DNA of 12,936 nucleotides, taken from the NCBI GenBank assembly GCA_023423475.1, contig JAFAFN010000283.1, forward strand, positions 1 through 12,936, read 5' to 3'. Below are positions 7,061 to 12,936 of the stretch, piece by piece. A program made the translations under genes and the position numbers. How positions within the stretch are numbered: the stretch's first letter is position 1; every line of letters begins with the position of its first letter. Below the pieces are notes generated by a model that was not told where the DNA came from, did no database searches, and was given only the letters and a program-made list of their open reading frames with translations. The stretch comes from Actinomycetes bacterium (GTDB taxonomy: Bacteria; Actinomycetota; Acidimicrobiia; Acidimicrobiales; Microtrichaceae).

Positions 7061-8023
7061 GTGGCCGAGGGCGACGCCGCCCGAGAGGCCGTCGCCGACG
7101 CGGCCAGGCGCACGACGTCGCGGCGCGACCTGTCACGTGACGAGCACTTCGCGGACGTGTCCCCCGAGCTCGGTGTGATCGACGACGCCGCGTTCGACCA
7201 GCTGCTCGACGTCGAACCCGACGCGGCGATGGCGCTGCTCGCGGACATGACCACCGCGACCGATCGCACGCTGCGCGAGCTCGCCGCTCGTCTCGCCGGG
7301 CGCATCGTCGTCGAGGCGGCCCGTGACGCTGCGGCGTCGCGACGTGGCGTGGATCGACTCGTGCGCCGCCCCTTGACCAGCAGCGACGGCGAGCTCGACC
7401 TCGACGCATCGCTCGAGGCCATCCACCGGGCCCGGACCACCGGGACGCCCCTCGACGCCGACGAGCTCGTCGTGCAGAGCTGGAACCGCGCTGAGACCTC
7501 GATCTGCCTGCTCGTCGACCGGTCCGGTTCGATGCACGGCGAGCGGCTCGCCACCGCCGCGATCGCGGCAGCTGCGGTGGTGCTCCGCGCGCCGCTGGAC
7601 TGCTCGGTCGTCGCGTTCGCCGAGGACGCGGTGGTCGTGAAGGGGCAGCACGAACCGCGCTCGGCGGAGCAGGTGGTCGACGACCTGTTCCAGCTGCGCG
7701 GCTTCGGGGTGACCGACGTCGGACTCGCACTGCGGGTCGCCCGTGAGCAGCTCGAGCGGTCCCGGGCCGCACGTCGCGTGACCGTGCTGCTGTCGGACTG
7801 TCGACCGACCGCGGGTGGCAGCCCCGAGCCCGACGCAGCAGTGCTCGACGAGCTGGTGCTGCTCGCTCCGGAGGACGACCACGCGGATGCCGGCGCGCTC
7901 GCAGCGGCACTCGGGCTCCGCTGGTACCCGCTCGGCGGTCCGAGCAGCGTCGCCACGGCGCTGCGCTCTGCGCTGTCGCGAACCGAGACGGCCGCGGGGG
8001 AATCCGTGCGACCGACGGACTAG
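7061..8023 (+). CDS. VWA-domain protein, partner of the MoxR ATPase
   Basis: A 320-residue protein with a helical, charged N-terminal half (about 1-140) and a C-terminal von Willebrand A domain (about 145-310). The metal-ion-dependent adhesion site is complete: DRSGS with D153, S155 and S157; T218-D219 in GVTDVGLAL; and D246 in LLSDCRPT. No signal peptide or membrane segment is seen, so it is cytoplasmic, as in CoxE- or chelatase-like partners rather than surface adhesins. The GTG at 7061 was chosen because the frame, although open into the ATPase gene, has no earlier ATG, GTG or TTG; GGAGAG lies about 14 bases upstream. Proteins of this type work with MoxR ATPases in assembling or activating enzymes (known); the client here is not determined. 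Confidence 0.88.
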   Translation: MAEGDAAREAVADAARRTTSRRDLSRDEHFADVSPELGVIDDAAFDQLLDVEPDAAMALLADMTTATDRTLRELAARLAGRIVVEAARDAAASRRGVDRLVRRPLTSSDGELDLDASLEAIHRARTTGTPLDADELVVQSWNRAETSICLLVDRSGSMHGERLATAAIAAAAVVLRAPLDCSVVAFAEDAVVVKGQHEPRSAEQVVDDLFQLRGFGVTDVGLALRVAREQLERSRAARRVTVLLSDCRPTAGGSPEPDAAVLDELVLLAPEDDHADAGALAAALGLRWYPLGGPSSVATALRSALSRTETAAGESVRPTD

Positions 8024-8036
8024 ACACGAGGGCCAC

Positions 8037-9113
8037 ATGCGCCTTCCCCGTCGAAACTCCGCCCTGCTCGCCCCGCTCGTCGTCCTCGCCGTGCTGACCG
8101 GAGCGTGCAGCTCCGATCGGGGTGAGGACGCGACACCCACCACGACGGCGCCGGACACCGAGGAGACGACCACCACCGCCGTCCCCTCGGCCGATGCGCC
8201 ACCGCGGCCGTCGCCGGGATGTGACGCTCCGGCGACCGACGAGGTCACGTCGATGCGCACGGAGATGACCGTCGGCGACGAACAGCGCTTCTACCTGCTC
8301 ACCACGCCGCCCCCGACCGATGAGCCGATCCCGCTCGTCGTCGACCTGCACGGCCTCTCCGAGGGTGCCGACATCCATTCGATGATGACCCAGTACGGCG
8401 AGTTCGCCCAGCAGGAGGGCTTCGCCGTGGTCTTCCCGCACGGCAGCGGGTCGCCAGTTCGCTGGGACGCGGATCCGTCATCGGACCCGAACGCGGATCT
8501 CGAGTTCCTCGATGCGATGCTCGAGGAGGTCGGGGCCCAGCGTTGCATCGACGAAGCACGCGTCTACGCGACGGGCTTGTCCTACGGCGCCATCATGAGC
8601 ACCTTCCTGGCGTGCAACCGCGCCGACGTCTTCGCCGCGATCGCGCCGATCGACGGCATCACCATCCCCGAGGGCTGCGACCCCGGGCGCCCTGTCCCCA
8701 TGTTGAGCAGCCACGGAACCGAGGACCCGATCCTGCTGTTCAACGGTGGCTACGGCGACATCGGCGATCTGGTCCAGGGTGGCGCGGCACCGACGGCCAC
8801 CTCGGCACCGCTGGGGACCGAGGCCGACCTGGACGGTCCTGGCTACCCGGCTGCCGTCGCCGAGTGGGCCACGCTGAACGGCTGCGGCGACTTCACCGAC
8901 ACCGACCTGACGCAGTCGGTCGTGCACCGCGTCTACGACTGCCCGACCGAGGCCGCGGTCGAGTTCTACATCGTCAAGGGCGGCGGCCACTCCTGGCCCG
9001 GGAGCGAGTTCTCGAACTCGATCGTCGACATCGTCGGTCCGACCACCTTCGACATCGACGCCACGAAGATGGGCTGGGAGTTCTTCCAGCGCTTCTCGCT
9101 GCCGGCGACCTGA
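8037..9113 (+). CDS. Lipoprotein esterase, PHB depolymerase/feruloyl esterase (LpqC-like)
   Basis: A 358-residue alpha/beta hydrolase attached to the membrane as a lipoprotein. The signal peptide ends in the lipobox LTGAC with the lipidated C24. A Thr/Pro-rich spacer (about 30-60) leads to the catalytic domain. Its elements are VVDLHGLSEGAD (oxyanion region), GLSYG with nucleophile S182, HGTEDP with probable acid D230, and GGGHSWPG with H318. Family members cleave polyhydroxyalkanoate or aromatic esters; the substrate is not readable here. ATG 8037 follows ACGAGGG and lies 13 bases after the VWA stop, so it is probably the last gene of the dehydrogenase operon. A large hairpin begins 15 bases after its stop. 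A link in which an ester is hydrolysed outside and the released alcohol is oxidised inside is possible but speculative. Confidence 0.88.
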   Translation: MRLPRRNSALLAPLVVLAVLTGACSSDRGEDATPTTTAPDTEETTTTAVPSADAPPRPSPGCDAPATDEVTSMRTEMTVGDEQRFYLLTTPPPTDEPIPLVVDLHGLSEGADIHSMMTQYGEFAQQEGFAVVFPHGSGSPVRWDADPSSDPNADLEFLDAMLEEVGAQRCIDEARVYATGLSYGAIMSTFLACNRADVFAAIAPIDGITIPEGCDPGRPVPMLSSHGTEDPILLFNGGYGDIGDLVQGGAAPTATSAPLGTEADLDGPGYPAAVAEWATLNGCGDFTDTDLTQSVVHRVYDCPTEAAVEFYIVKGGGHSWPGSEFSNSIVDIVGPTTFDIDATKMGWEFFQRFSLPAT

Positions 9114-9128
9114 TCAACTCCAACCGAA

Positions 9129-9172
9129 ATGTGTCGTCAGATTGCCGCTCCAGCGGCCGTCTGACGACACAT
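9129..9172. terminator. Large hairpin between convergent genes
   Basis: The arms ATGTGTCGTCAGA (9129-9141) and TCTGACGACACAT (9160-9172) are exact complements of 13 bases. Inside lies a second perfect pair, GCCGCT/AGCGGC, separated from the outer stem by a two-base internal bulge on each side. It fills the gap between the esterase gene (plus) and the GntR gene (minus), so it can act on both transcripts as a bidirectional terminator. Neither side has a true T-run. Perfect symmetry of this length could also mark a dispersed intergenic palindrome family. Confidence 0.65.
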
Positions 9173-9183
9173 CTCCCTGCAGC

Positions 9184-9567
9184 TCAGGTCTCGCCGGTGC
9201 GGCGACCGATCCGGGCGATGGCCAGGTCGAGTGCACGGTGGGCGTCGCCGACACCGAGCCCCGCGGCGGTCGCCAGATCAGCGAGCTTGTCCGCCGCTGC
9301 GGCGAGCCGGCGATCCTCGGCGGTGGCGTCGCGGTCGGCGACGGTCGTGCCGCGACGGCCCTGGGTGCGGATCCAGCCGTCGCGTTCGAGCTCGCCGTAG
9401 GCCTTGGCGACCGTGCCGGGAGCGAGGCCCAGGTCGGCGGCGAGGCCCCGGATGGTGGGGAGTCGGTCCCCCACCTCGAGCTCGCCCGCCTCGATGCTCG
9501 CGGCGACCTGCGCGACGAGCTGCTCGGCCGGTGGTGTCGGTGAGTCGGGATCGAGGGTGACGATCAT
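9184..9567 (-). CDS. Short GntR regulator, YtrA type
   Basis: A 127-residue repressor-like protein. The N-terminal winged helix reads PPAEQLVAQVAASIEAGELEVG, then DRLPTIRGLAADLGLAPGTVAKAYGELERDGWI and RTQGRRGTTV. After the wing there are only about 45 residues, predicted helices rich in Ala, which is the size expected of the YtrA subgroup, where a short helical tail serves dimerisation. The ATG at 9567 lies one base after the stop of the membrane-protein gene, so the two are co-transcribed with the regulator second. YtrA regulators usually repress their own operon with its membrane transport genes. A perfect palindrome at the head of this operon is the likely operator. No ATP-binding transporter subunit is adjacent. 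Confidence 0.92.
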   Translation of the reverse strand: MIVTLDPDSPTPPAEQLVAQVAASIEAGELEVGDRLPTIRGLAADLGLAPGTVAKAYGELERDGWIRTQGRRGTTVADRDATAEDRRLAAAADKLADLATAAGLGVGDAHRALDLAIARIGRRTGET

Positions 9568-9568
9568 C

Positions 9569-10588
9569 TCAACGTGAGCCTGCCGCCGCCGGTCCGACGC
9601 CAGCCGCGGCGCGCAGCTTGCCGATGCGACGATTGCGGATCGCCAGCTTGGTGCCGCAGCCGGCCCACACCGCGAGGCAGATCAACGAGAAGGCACCGAA
9701 GGGCAGCTGCACCCAGAACGACACGGTGCCATCGGCGGTCCGCAGCCCGATGAGCTCGCCTGCGAGCTCGCCGAGCATGCCGATCGCGGCTCCGAGCAGC
9801 GCATTCGCTGTCGCCGCTCGGGTCAGCTCCTCGTACGCGAGCGCCGCTTCATCGCCGGCGTGCTCACGCCGCCGACACACCCAGCTCGCGCCCCCGACAG
9901 CGATCAGGGCGACCACCGCGGACGCCACAGCACCCCACGGCGGGCGGATCTCGGTGTCTCCCCAGAGTCCGTCGGCGCGAGGCAGGAGGACCGCGAGCGC
10001 CGCAGCGAGCGCGACGACCGCGAGCGAGAACACGAGGAACTCGCGGACGGTCCGGTCCGTGAAGTCGGCGAGGCGGCGCCGGCTGAGCACCGCGGTGGAG
10101 GTCGATCGCTGGATCTCGACGCCGGGCTTGGACCACTCCGCCCAGAGGGAGCCCACCGAGTAGCCGAGCGCAGCCAGCCAGAAGCCATCGAGGTGTGGAT
10201 TCCAGACGTCGGCGAACCACCGGAACTCGTCGGGGTCTGCGTTGTAGTGCGCCACCAGCATGAACCCGACGGCGAGTCCACTGGTGACGCCGAACGTGCG
10301 GGCAACGCGGGTGCGGGCCAGGTGCCGATGCAGCACCTCCTCCCACATCGGCGAGAACTGCACACCGGCAGACAGCGCCCAGCGGGCAGCGGAGGAACGT
10401 GTGCAGCACAGTGCGACGAACGTCGTGGGGATGGTGACCAGGAACAGCCCCATGACTGCCGACCCCAGCTGCATCGGCACCAGTCCCACGACGAGACACC
10501 AGAGCGCCACCACCGCGGCATCGACGACCGCTGCGACACGCAGCGGATACCAGCCCAGCCACGCCCGCAGGAGCTTTGTATTGATCAC
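9569..10588 (-). CDS. Unrecognised polytopic membrane protein
   Basis: About 339 residues with some seven or eight hydrophobic segments and no family motif that I recognise. Segments include WLGWYPLRVAAVVDAAVVAL, QLGSAVMGLFLVTIPTTFVAL, FLVFSLAVVALAAALAVLL, GAVASAVVALIAVGGASWV and a last pair near the end. Soluble stretches carry PMWEEVLHRHLARTR and EFRWFADVWNPHLDGFW. The GTG at 10588, the middle codon of the operator palindrome, is preferred. The frame is open to 10657, but that stretch falls in the terminator hairpin of the neighbouring gene and the -35-like TTGACA. No Shine-Dalgarno precedes the GTG. Its partner regulator suggests that its level is controlled by an effector, perhaps envelope stress or a toxic compound as for some YtrA operons. 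Function is unknown. Confidence 0.75.
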   Translation of the reverse strand: MINTKLLRAWLGWYPLRVAAVVDAAVVALWCLVVGLVPMQLGSAVMGLFLVTIPTTFVALCCTRSSAARWALSAGVQFSPMWEEVLHRHLARTRVARTFGVTSGLAVGFMLVAHYNADPDEFRWFADVWNPHLDGFWLAALGYSVGSLWAEWSKPGVEIQRSTSTAVLSRRRLADFTDRTVREFLVFSLAVVALAAALAVLLPRADGLWGDTEIRPPWGAVASAVVALIAVGGASWVCRRREHAGDEAALAYEELTRAATANALLGAAIGMLGELAGELIGLRTADGTVSFWVQLPFGAFSLICLAVWAGCGTKLAIRNRRIGKLRAAAGVGPAAAGSR

Positions 10589-10598
10589 ATCAATACAA
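10576..10598. promoter_or_regulatory. Perfect palindrome, probable YtrA/GntR operator
   Basis: TTGTATTGAT (10576-10585) and ATCAATACAA (10589-10598) are exact complements with the three-base spacer CAC, which reads GTG on the minus strand and is the proposed start codon. Its A/T richness stands out from the surrounding G/C-rich DNA. Size, symmetry and place fit a GntR dimer site, and the gene pair below it encodes a YtrA-type GntR. Bound repressor would cover the expected -10 and transcription start. Confidence 0.75.
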
Positions 10599-10624
10599 TG
10601 AGTACAAAGCGGGGTCGTTGTCAA
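10595..10624 (-). promoter_or_regulatory. Probable promoter of the membrane protein-GntR operon
   Basis: On the minus strand a perfect -35, TTGACA, lies at 10624-10619. At 18 bases from it a weak -10, CATTGT (10600-10595), overlaps the palindrome; the expected start would be close to 10588, the GTG itself. This predicts a leaderless message, common in actinobacteria. The -35 is clear, the -10 is poor. Confidence 0.5.
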
Positions 10625-10669
10625 ACGAAAAGAGCCTCCGATCCGGTGCCATGGCACCGAATCGGAGGC
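10625..10669 (-). terminator. Intrinsic terminator of the acyl-CoA ligase gene
   Basis: On the minus strand, GCCTCCGAT and CGGTGCC pair with GGCACCG and ATCGGAGGC (10634-10669) around a central CCATGG, with a single A/C mismatch. It is followed by TCTTTTCGTTT. A long G/C-rich stem plus a T-run 18 bases after the ligase stop is a classical Rho-independent terminator. The promoter of the next operon starts directly after it. Confidence 0.85.
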
Positions 10670-10687
10670 GGAGTTCAGAGCGTCGGG

Positions 10688-12298
10688 TCAGACGGCAGGA
10701 TGGGTGTCCGCCAGCTCGCGCAGGTCCTTCTTCGAGACCTTGCCGAGCTCGGCGGTGGGGAACTCGTCGACCCAGTACACGGCGCGGGGCACCTTGAAGT
10801 CGGCGAGGTTCTCCTTGCAGTGGGCGATGATGATCTCGGCGGTGGCCGCCTCGTCCAGGTTGGGATCGCCCTTGATCGCGAACGCGACGGGCACCATGTC
10901 GAGGCGCTCGTGGGACTTGGCCACCACGGCGATGTCGGCGAGCGGCTGACCCGCGGCACGGATCGCGTCCTCGACCTCTCGGGCCGAGACGTTCTCGCCG
11001 CCGACCTTCAGCGCGTCCTTGTCGCGGTCGCAGTACTGGATGTTGCCGTCGTCGAGCAGCCGGACGATGTCGCCGGTGCGAGCCCAGCCGTCCTCGGTGA
11101 AGAACTTCTCGTTCGCCTCGTCGTTGCCGAAGTACTCGAGGCAGACGGTGACGCCGCGCACGCCGCGGATCCACAGCTCGCCCATCTCGCCGACCTGTGC
11201 GAGCTCGCCGTCCTCCTTGACGATGAGGAACTCGTAGCCCGGCGAGACCTTGCCCATGGCCAGGTCCGGGTACTGCTCGAACGGGTTCGAGTGGATGCAG
11301 TGGGTGACCAGCTCGGTCATGCCGTAGGCGGCGATCACGCGCATGTTCATCATCTGGTCGAGCACCGGCATCATCAGGCCGAACACACCGACCTTGACCG
11401 TGTGGTTCTCCGGGATGCCCTGCTCGAAGGCCGTCTGGATGACGAAGGGCAGCAGCGAGATGTGGGTGACCGAGTACTTCTCGATGACCGGCCAGAACTT
11501 GCTGGCCGAGAACTTCGGCTGCAGCACGACCGTGCCGCCGACGCCGAGGATCGACCAGATCGCCCAGCTCTGGGTGTTGACGTGGAAGAACGGCAGCGAG
11601 GCCAGGTAGACGTCGTCGGCCAGGAAGTCGATGTTGGTCGGGTTCACCTTGGCGGCCCACAGCGCGTTGGCATGGGTGTGCACGACGGCCTTCGGCTTCG
11701 AGGTGGTGCCCGAGGTGAAGAGGATGCCGGCGGGCAGCATCGGATCGGCATCGCGCACCGGGGCATCGGCGGCGTCGCCCTCGAGCGAGGAGAACCCGTC
11801 GAAGCCGTGGGCGAGCTCCTCGTCGGTGGCGGGCACACCGGAGTTGTCGTCGGTGACGACGATCCAGCCGAGGTCCGGTCCCGCCTCGGCCACGAGCGAC
11901 GCGTACTTCGGCTGGGTGATCGCGCCGACGCAGCCGGTGTGGGTGATGAAGTAGTTGACCTCATTGGCGACGCTGCGAGTGTTGGTCGTCACGCCGATCG
12001 CACCGACGCGGGCACACGCGTACCAGGCGATGACGGCCTCGGGGCAGTTCTCGGCGTGGATCAGCACCATGTCGCCGACCCCGACACCACGGCCCGCCAG
12101 GCCGGCGGCGACCTTCTTGGTCGCCTCGGCGAACTCGGCATAGGTCCAGGACCGGTCGGCTTCGTCCTTGGGCTCCCAGATCAGGAAGGTGTGGTCGGGC
12201 CGGTTGGTGGCCCAGTGGTCGATCAGCCAGGGGATGTCCTGACCGCCGAACTGGTAGGCGGCGACGGCGGCCGGATCGAACGAGGTGGTCAGCGACAT
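10688..12298 (-). CDS. Acyl-CoA ligase, AMP-binding (CaiC-like)
   Basis: A 536-residue ANL-superfamily enzyme that activates a carboxylic acid with ATP to an acyl-adenylate and transfers it to CoA. The phosphate loop is LFTSGTTSKPKAVVHTH (193-209), with Ser replacing the usual Gly after TT, as in carnitine/crotonobetaine-CoA ligase-like relatives. The adenine motif is AYGMTE (324-329), the ribose Asp is in WARTGD (D410), the hinge is CDRDKDALKVGGENVSAREVE (423-443 region), and the catalytic Lys is K520 in ELGKVSKKDL. ATG 12298 follows AAGGA nine bases upstream. Substrate cannot be read; the family includes ligases for medium-chain, carnitine-like and other acids. An enoyl-CoA hydratase upstream on the same strand suggests a degradative acyl-CoA context. 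A TetR-like palindrome about 80-100 bases upstream suggests control by an acyl-CoA-responsive repressor. Confidence 0.92.
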   Translation of the reverse strand: MSLTTSFDPAAVAAYQFGGQDIPWLIDHWATNRPDHTFLIWEPKDEADRSWTYAEFAEATKKVAAGLAGRGVGVGDMVLIHAENCPEAVIAWYACARVGAIGVTTNTRSVANEVNYFITHTGCVGAITQPKYASLVAEAGPDLGWIVVTDDNSGVPATDEELAHGFDGFSSLEGDAADAPVRDADPMLPAGILFTSGTTSKPKAVVHTHANALWAAKVNPTNIDFLADDVYLASLPFFHVNTQSWAIWSILGVGGTVVLQPKFSASKFWPVIEKYSVTHISLLPFVIQTAFEQGIPENHTVKVGVFGLMMPVLDQMMNMRVIAAYGMTELVTHCIHSNPFEQYPDLAMGKVSPGYEFLIVKEDGELAQVGEMGELWIRGVRGVTVCLEYFGNDEANEKFFTEDGWARTGDIVRLLDDGNIQYCDRDKDALKVGGENVSAREVEDAIRAAGQPLADIAVVAKSHERLDMVPVAFAIKGDPNLDEAATAEIIIAHCKENLADFKVPRAVYWVDEFPTAELGKVSKKDLRELADTHPAV

Positions 12299-12379
12299 TG
12301 GTGCGGTTCCTTCTGATCGACGTGCAGCGACCCGGCGCTGCGTTCCCCTGTGACGGCGCCGGTTCCCGGCAGCCCCAAG

Positions 12380-12398
12380 ACCTGACGATACGTCAGGT
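12380..12398. promoter_or_regulatory. TetR-type operator palindrome upstream of the acyl-CoA ligase
   Basis: ACCTGACG-ATA-CGTCAGGT is a perfect inverted repeat with eight-base arms and a three-base spacer, 82 bases before the ligase ATG. TGACG-N3-CGTCA cores of this shape are typical of TetR-family sites in actinobacterial lipid and acyl-CoA genes. The minus strand reads TATCGT in its middle, which could serve as a -10. The cognate regulator is not in the window. Confidence 0.65.
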
Positions 12399-12808
12399 TT
12401 GAGGTCGACTCACTGTCGGAGCGTCGATCTCAAGCCACGACTGGTCACGTCCCCACGGATGTCTGTAGGCGGACTCGGGTTCCACAAAGGCCGGCGGACG
12501 CAATGAACCGCGTCGATCGACAGAAGGTCCGCATGGTCTGCGCCTTGAGATGGATCAGTCAGACGGGACTGATGGTTTCGCCTCGTTCGCACGCCTCGTT
12601 GGAACAGCTTTACAGTCCGGGGTTTCGCCTGACCGTGATGATCACCCCGTGACAAATGGATCTCTATCGCTGACCGCGCCCCGGACTGACCTGTCCCGGA
12701 TCGAGCCTCGAAACGACCCAGGACGATTCAGTCAGCCGAGCAGCCGGGACCACGAGGGATGCCATCGGTCAGGACGGCCGTCGAACCCCGCGCCCCGCGC
12801 AGTTCGAT
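12399..12808. other. Gap without a convincing gene
   Basis: Together with 12299-12379 this is a gap of about 510 bases. It looks lower in G/C than its surroundings and lacks the codon pattern of the genes. Short open frames on both strands (12410-12655 minus, 12550-12846 plus) are Arg/Ser/Pro-rich and match nothing I know. Visible structure: ATCAGTC/GACTGAT hairpin at 12554-12573, GTGAT-G-ATCAC at 12635-12645, and TCGAAC/GTTCGA at 12781-12807 directly after the hydratase stop, which could be a weak terminator for that gene. No tRNA, mobile element or array is seen. Confidence 0.45.
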
Positions 12809-12936
12809 TCACATCGGCTGCCACTGAGGTTGGCGCTTCTCGCTGAACGCGCGCATGGCCTCCGCCATGTTGCCGCTAAAGCTACCGAGCGCCTGCGTGC
12901 GGTTCTCCATTTCCACGGCGTGACGCAGTGACGGGG
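12809..12936 (-). CDS. Enoyl-CoA hydratase/isomerase, C-terminal end only
   Basis: Only the last 41 residues are inside the window; the gene begins beyond the right edge. The tail reads HAVEMENRTQALGSFSGN followed by MAEAMRAFSEKRQPQW, then the stop at 12811-12809. ENRTQ..., GN.AEAM.AF.EKR.P.W is the typical C-terminal helix and tail of the crotonase family. These enzymes hydrate or isomerise enoyl-CoA thioesters in beta-oxidation-like pathways. It shares the strand with the acyl-CoA ligase, but about 510 bases and an operator separate them, so they are probably separate transcripts with related roles. Confidence 0.85.
   Translation of the reverse strand, partial: PSLRHAVEMENRTQALGSFSGNMAEAMRAFSEKRQPQWQPM

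Noticed and set aside
6075..8441. 788-codon minus-strand open frame
   Set aside because: It is antisense to the MoxR, VWA and esterase genes, all of which have clear motifs; the translation is low-complexity Arg-rich.
10589..10657. Upstream start of the membrane protein at 10657
   Set aside because: Those 23 codons lie in the terminator hairpin, its T-run and the -35 box, and encode a non-hydrophobic stretch unlike the rest.
9860..12316. 818-codon plus-strand open frame
   Set aside because: It is the mirror of the acyl-CoA ligase and the membrane protein; its His/Arg/Asp-rich translation has no recognisable domain. High-G/C DNA commonly gives such shadows.
12410..12846. Two overlapping short open frames in the right-hand gap
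   Set aside because: No recognisable domain, no convincing ribosome site, unusual codon use; one also runs into the hydratase end.
1..12936. CRISPR arrays, tRNA or rRNA genes, transposases, attachment sites
   Set aside because: I looked for spaced direct repeats, cloverleaf or rRNA sequence and recombinase motifs and found none.

Overview
The window is high-GC bacterial DNA with frequent GTG starts and codons that nearly always end in G or C. Gene content (mycofactocin biosynthesis, an NDMA-type nicotinoprotein alcohol dehydrogenase, an actinobacterial lipoprotein esterase, acyl-CoA metabolism, a secreted protein ending in LSFTG) points to an actinobacterium. I would guess the class Acidimicrobiia, but that placement is an impression of protein style, not a computed one.

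Left block (1-2214, minus strand): a tightly overlapped mycofactocin operon, mftA-mftB-mftC, followed five bases after the mftC stop by a GntR/UTRA-type regulator that runs off the window. mftA encodes a 45-residue precursor with the canonical IDGMCGVY end. MftB is the small peptide chaperone and MftC the radical SAM/SPASM maturase. No mftD, mftE or mftF is in the window.

Second block (2215-4813): a 228-base divergent intergenic region; a small secreted protein ending in RPLSFTG; a degenerate second copy of that same C-terminal tail; and, convergent to both, a polytopic GT-C-like membrane protein.

Third block (4973-9113, plus strand): an apparent operon of an NDMA/mycofactocin-dependent alcohol dehydrogenase, a MoxR-type AAA+ ATPase overlapping it by 20 bases, a VWA protein with an intact MIDAS, and a lipoprotein esterase of the PHB-depolymerase/feruloyl-esterase type. 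A large perfect hairpin ends it and also separates it from the convergent genes to the right. The dehydrogenase is the likely user of the cofactor made by the mft genes; the MoxR/VWA pair resembles the maturation factors of methanol dehydrogenase clusters.

Fourth block (9184-10598, minus strand): an unrecognised membrane protein followed one base later by a short YtrA-type GntR repressor. The pair is preceded by a perfect 23-base palindrome centred on the membrane-protein GTG start, so the transcript may be leaderless and autoregulated.

Right block (10618-12936, minus strand): an intrinsic terminator, a CaiC-like acyl-CoA ligase with a TetR-style palindrome upstream, a roughly 510-base gap without a convincing gene, and the last 41 residues of an enoyl-CoA hydratase cut by the window edge.
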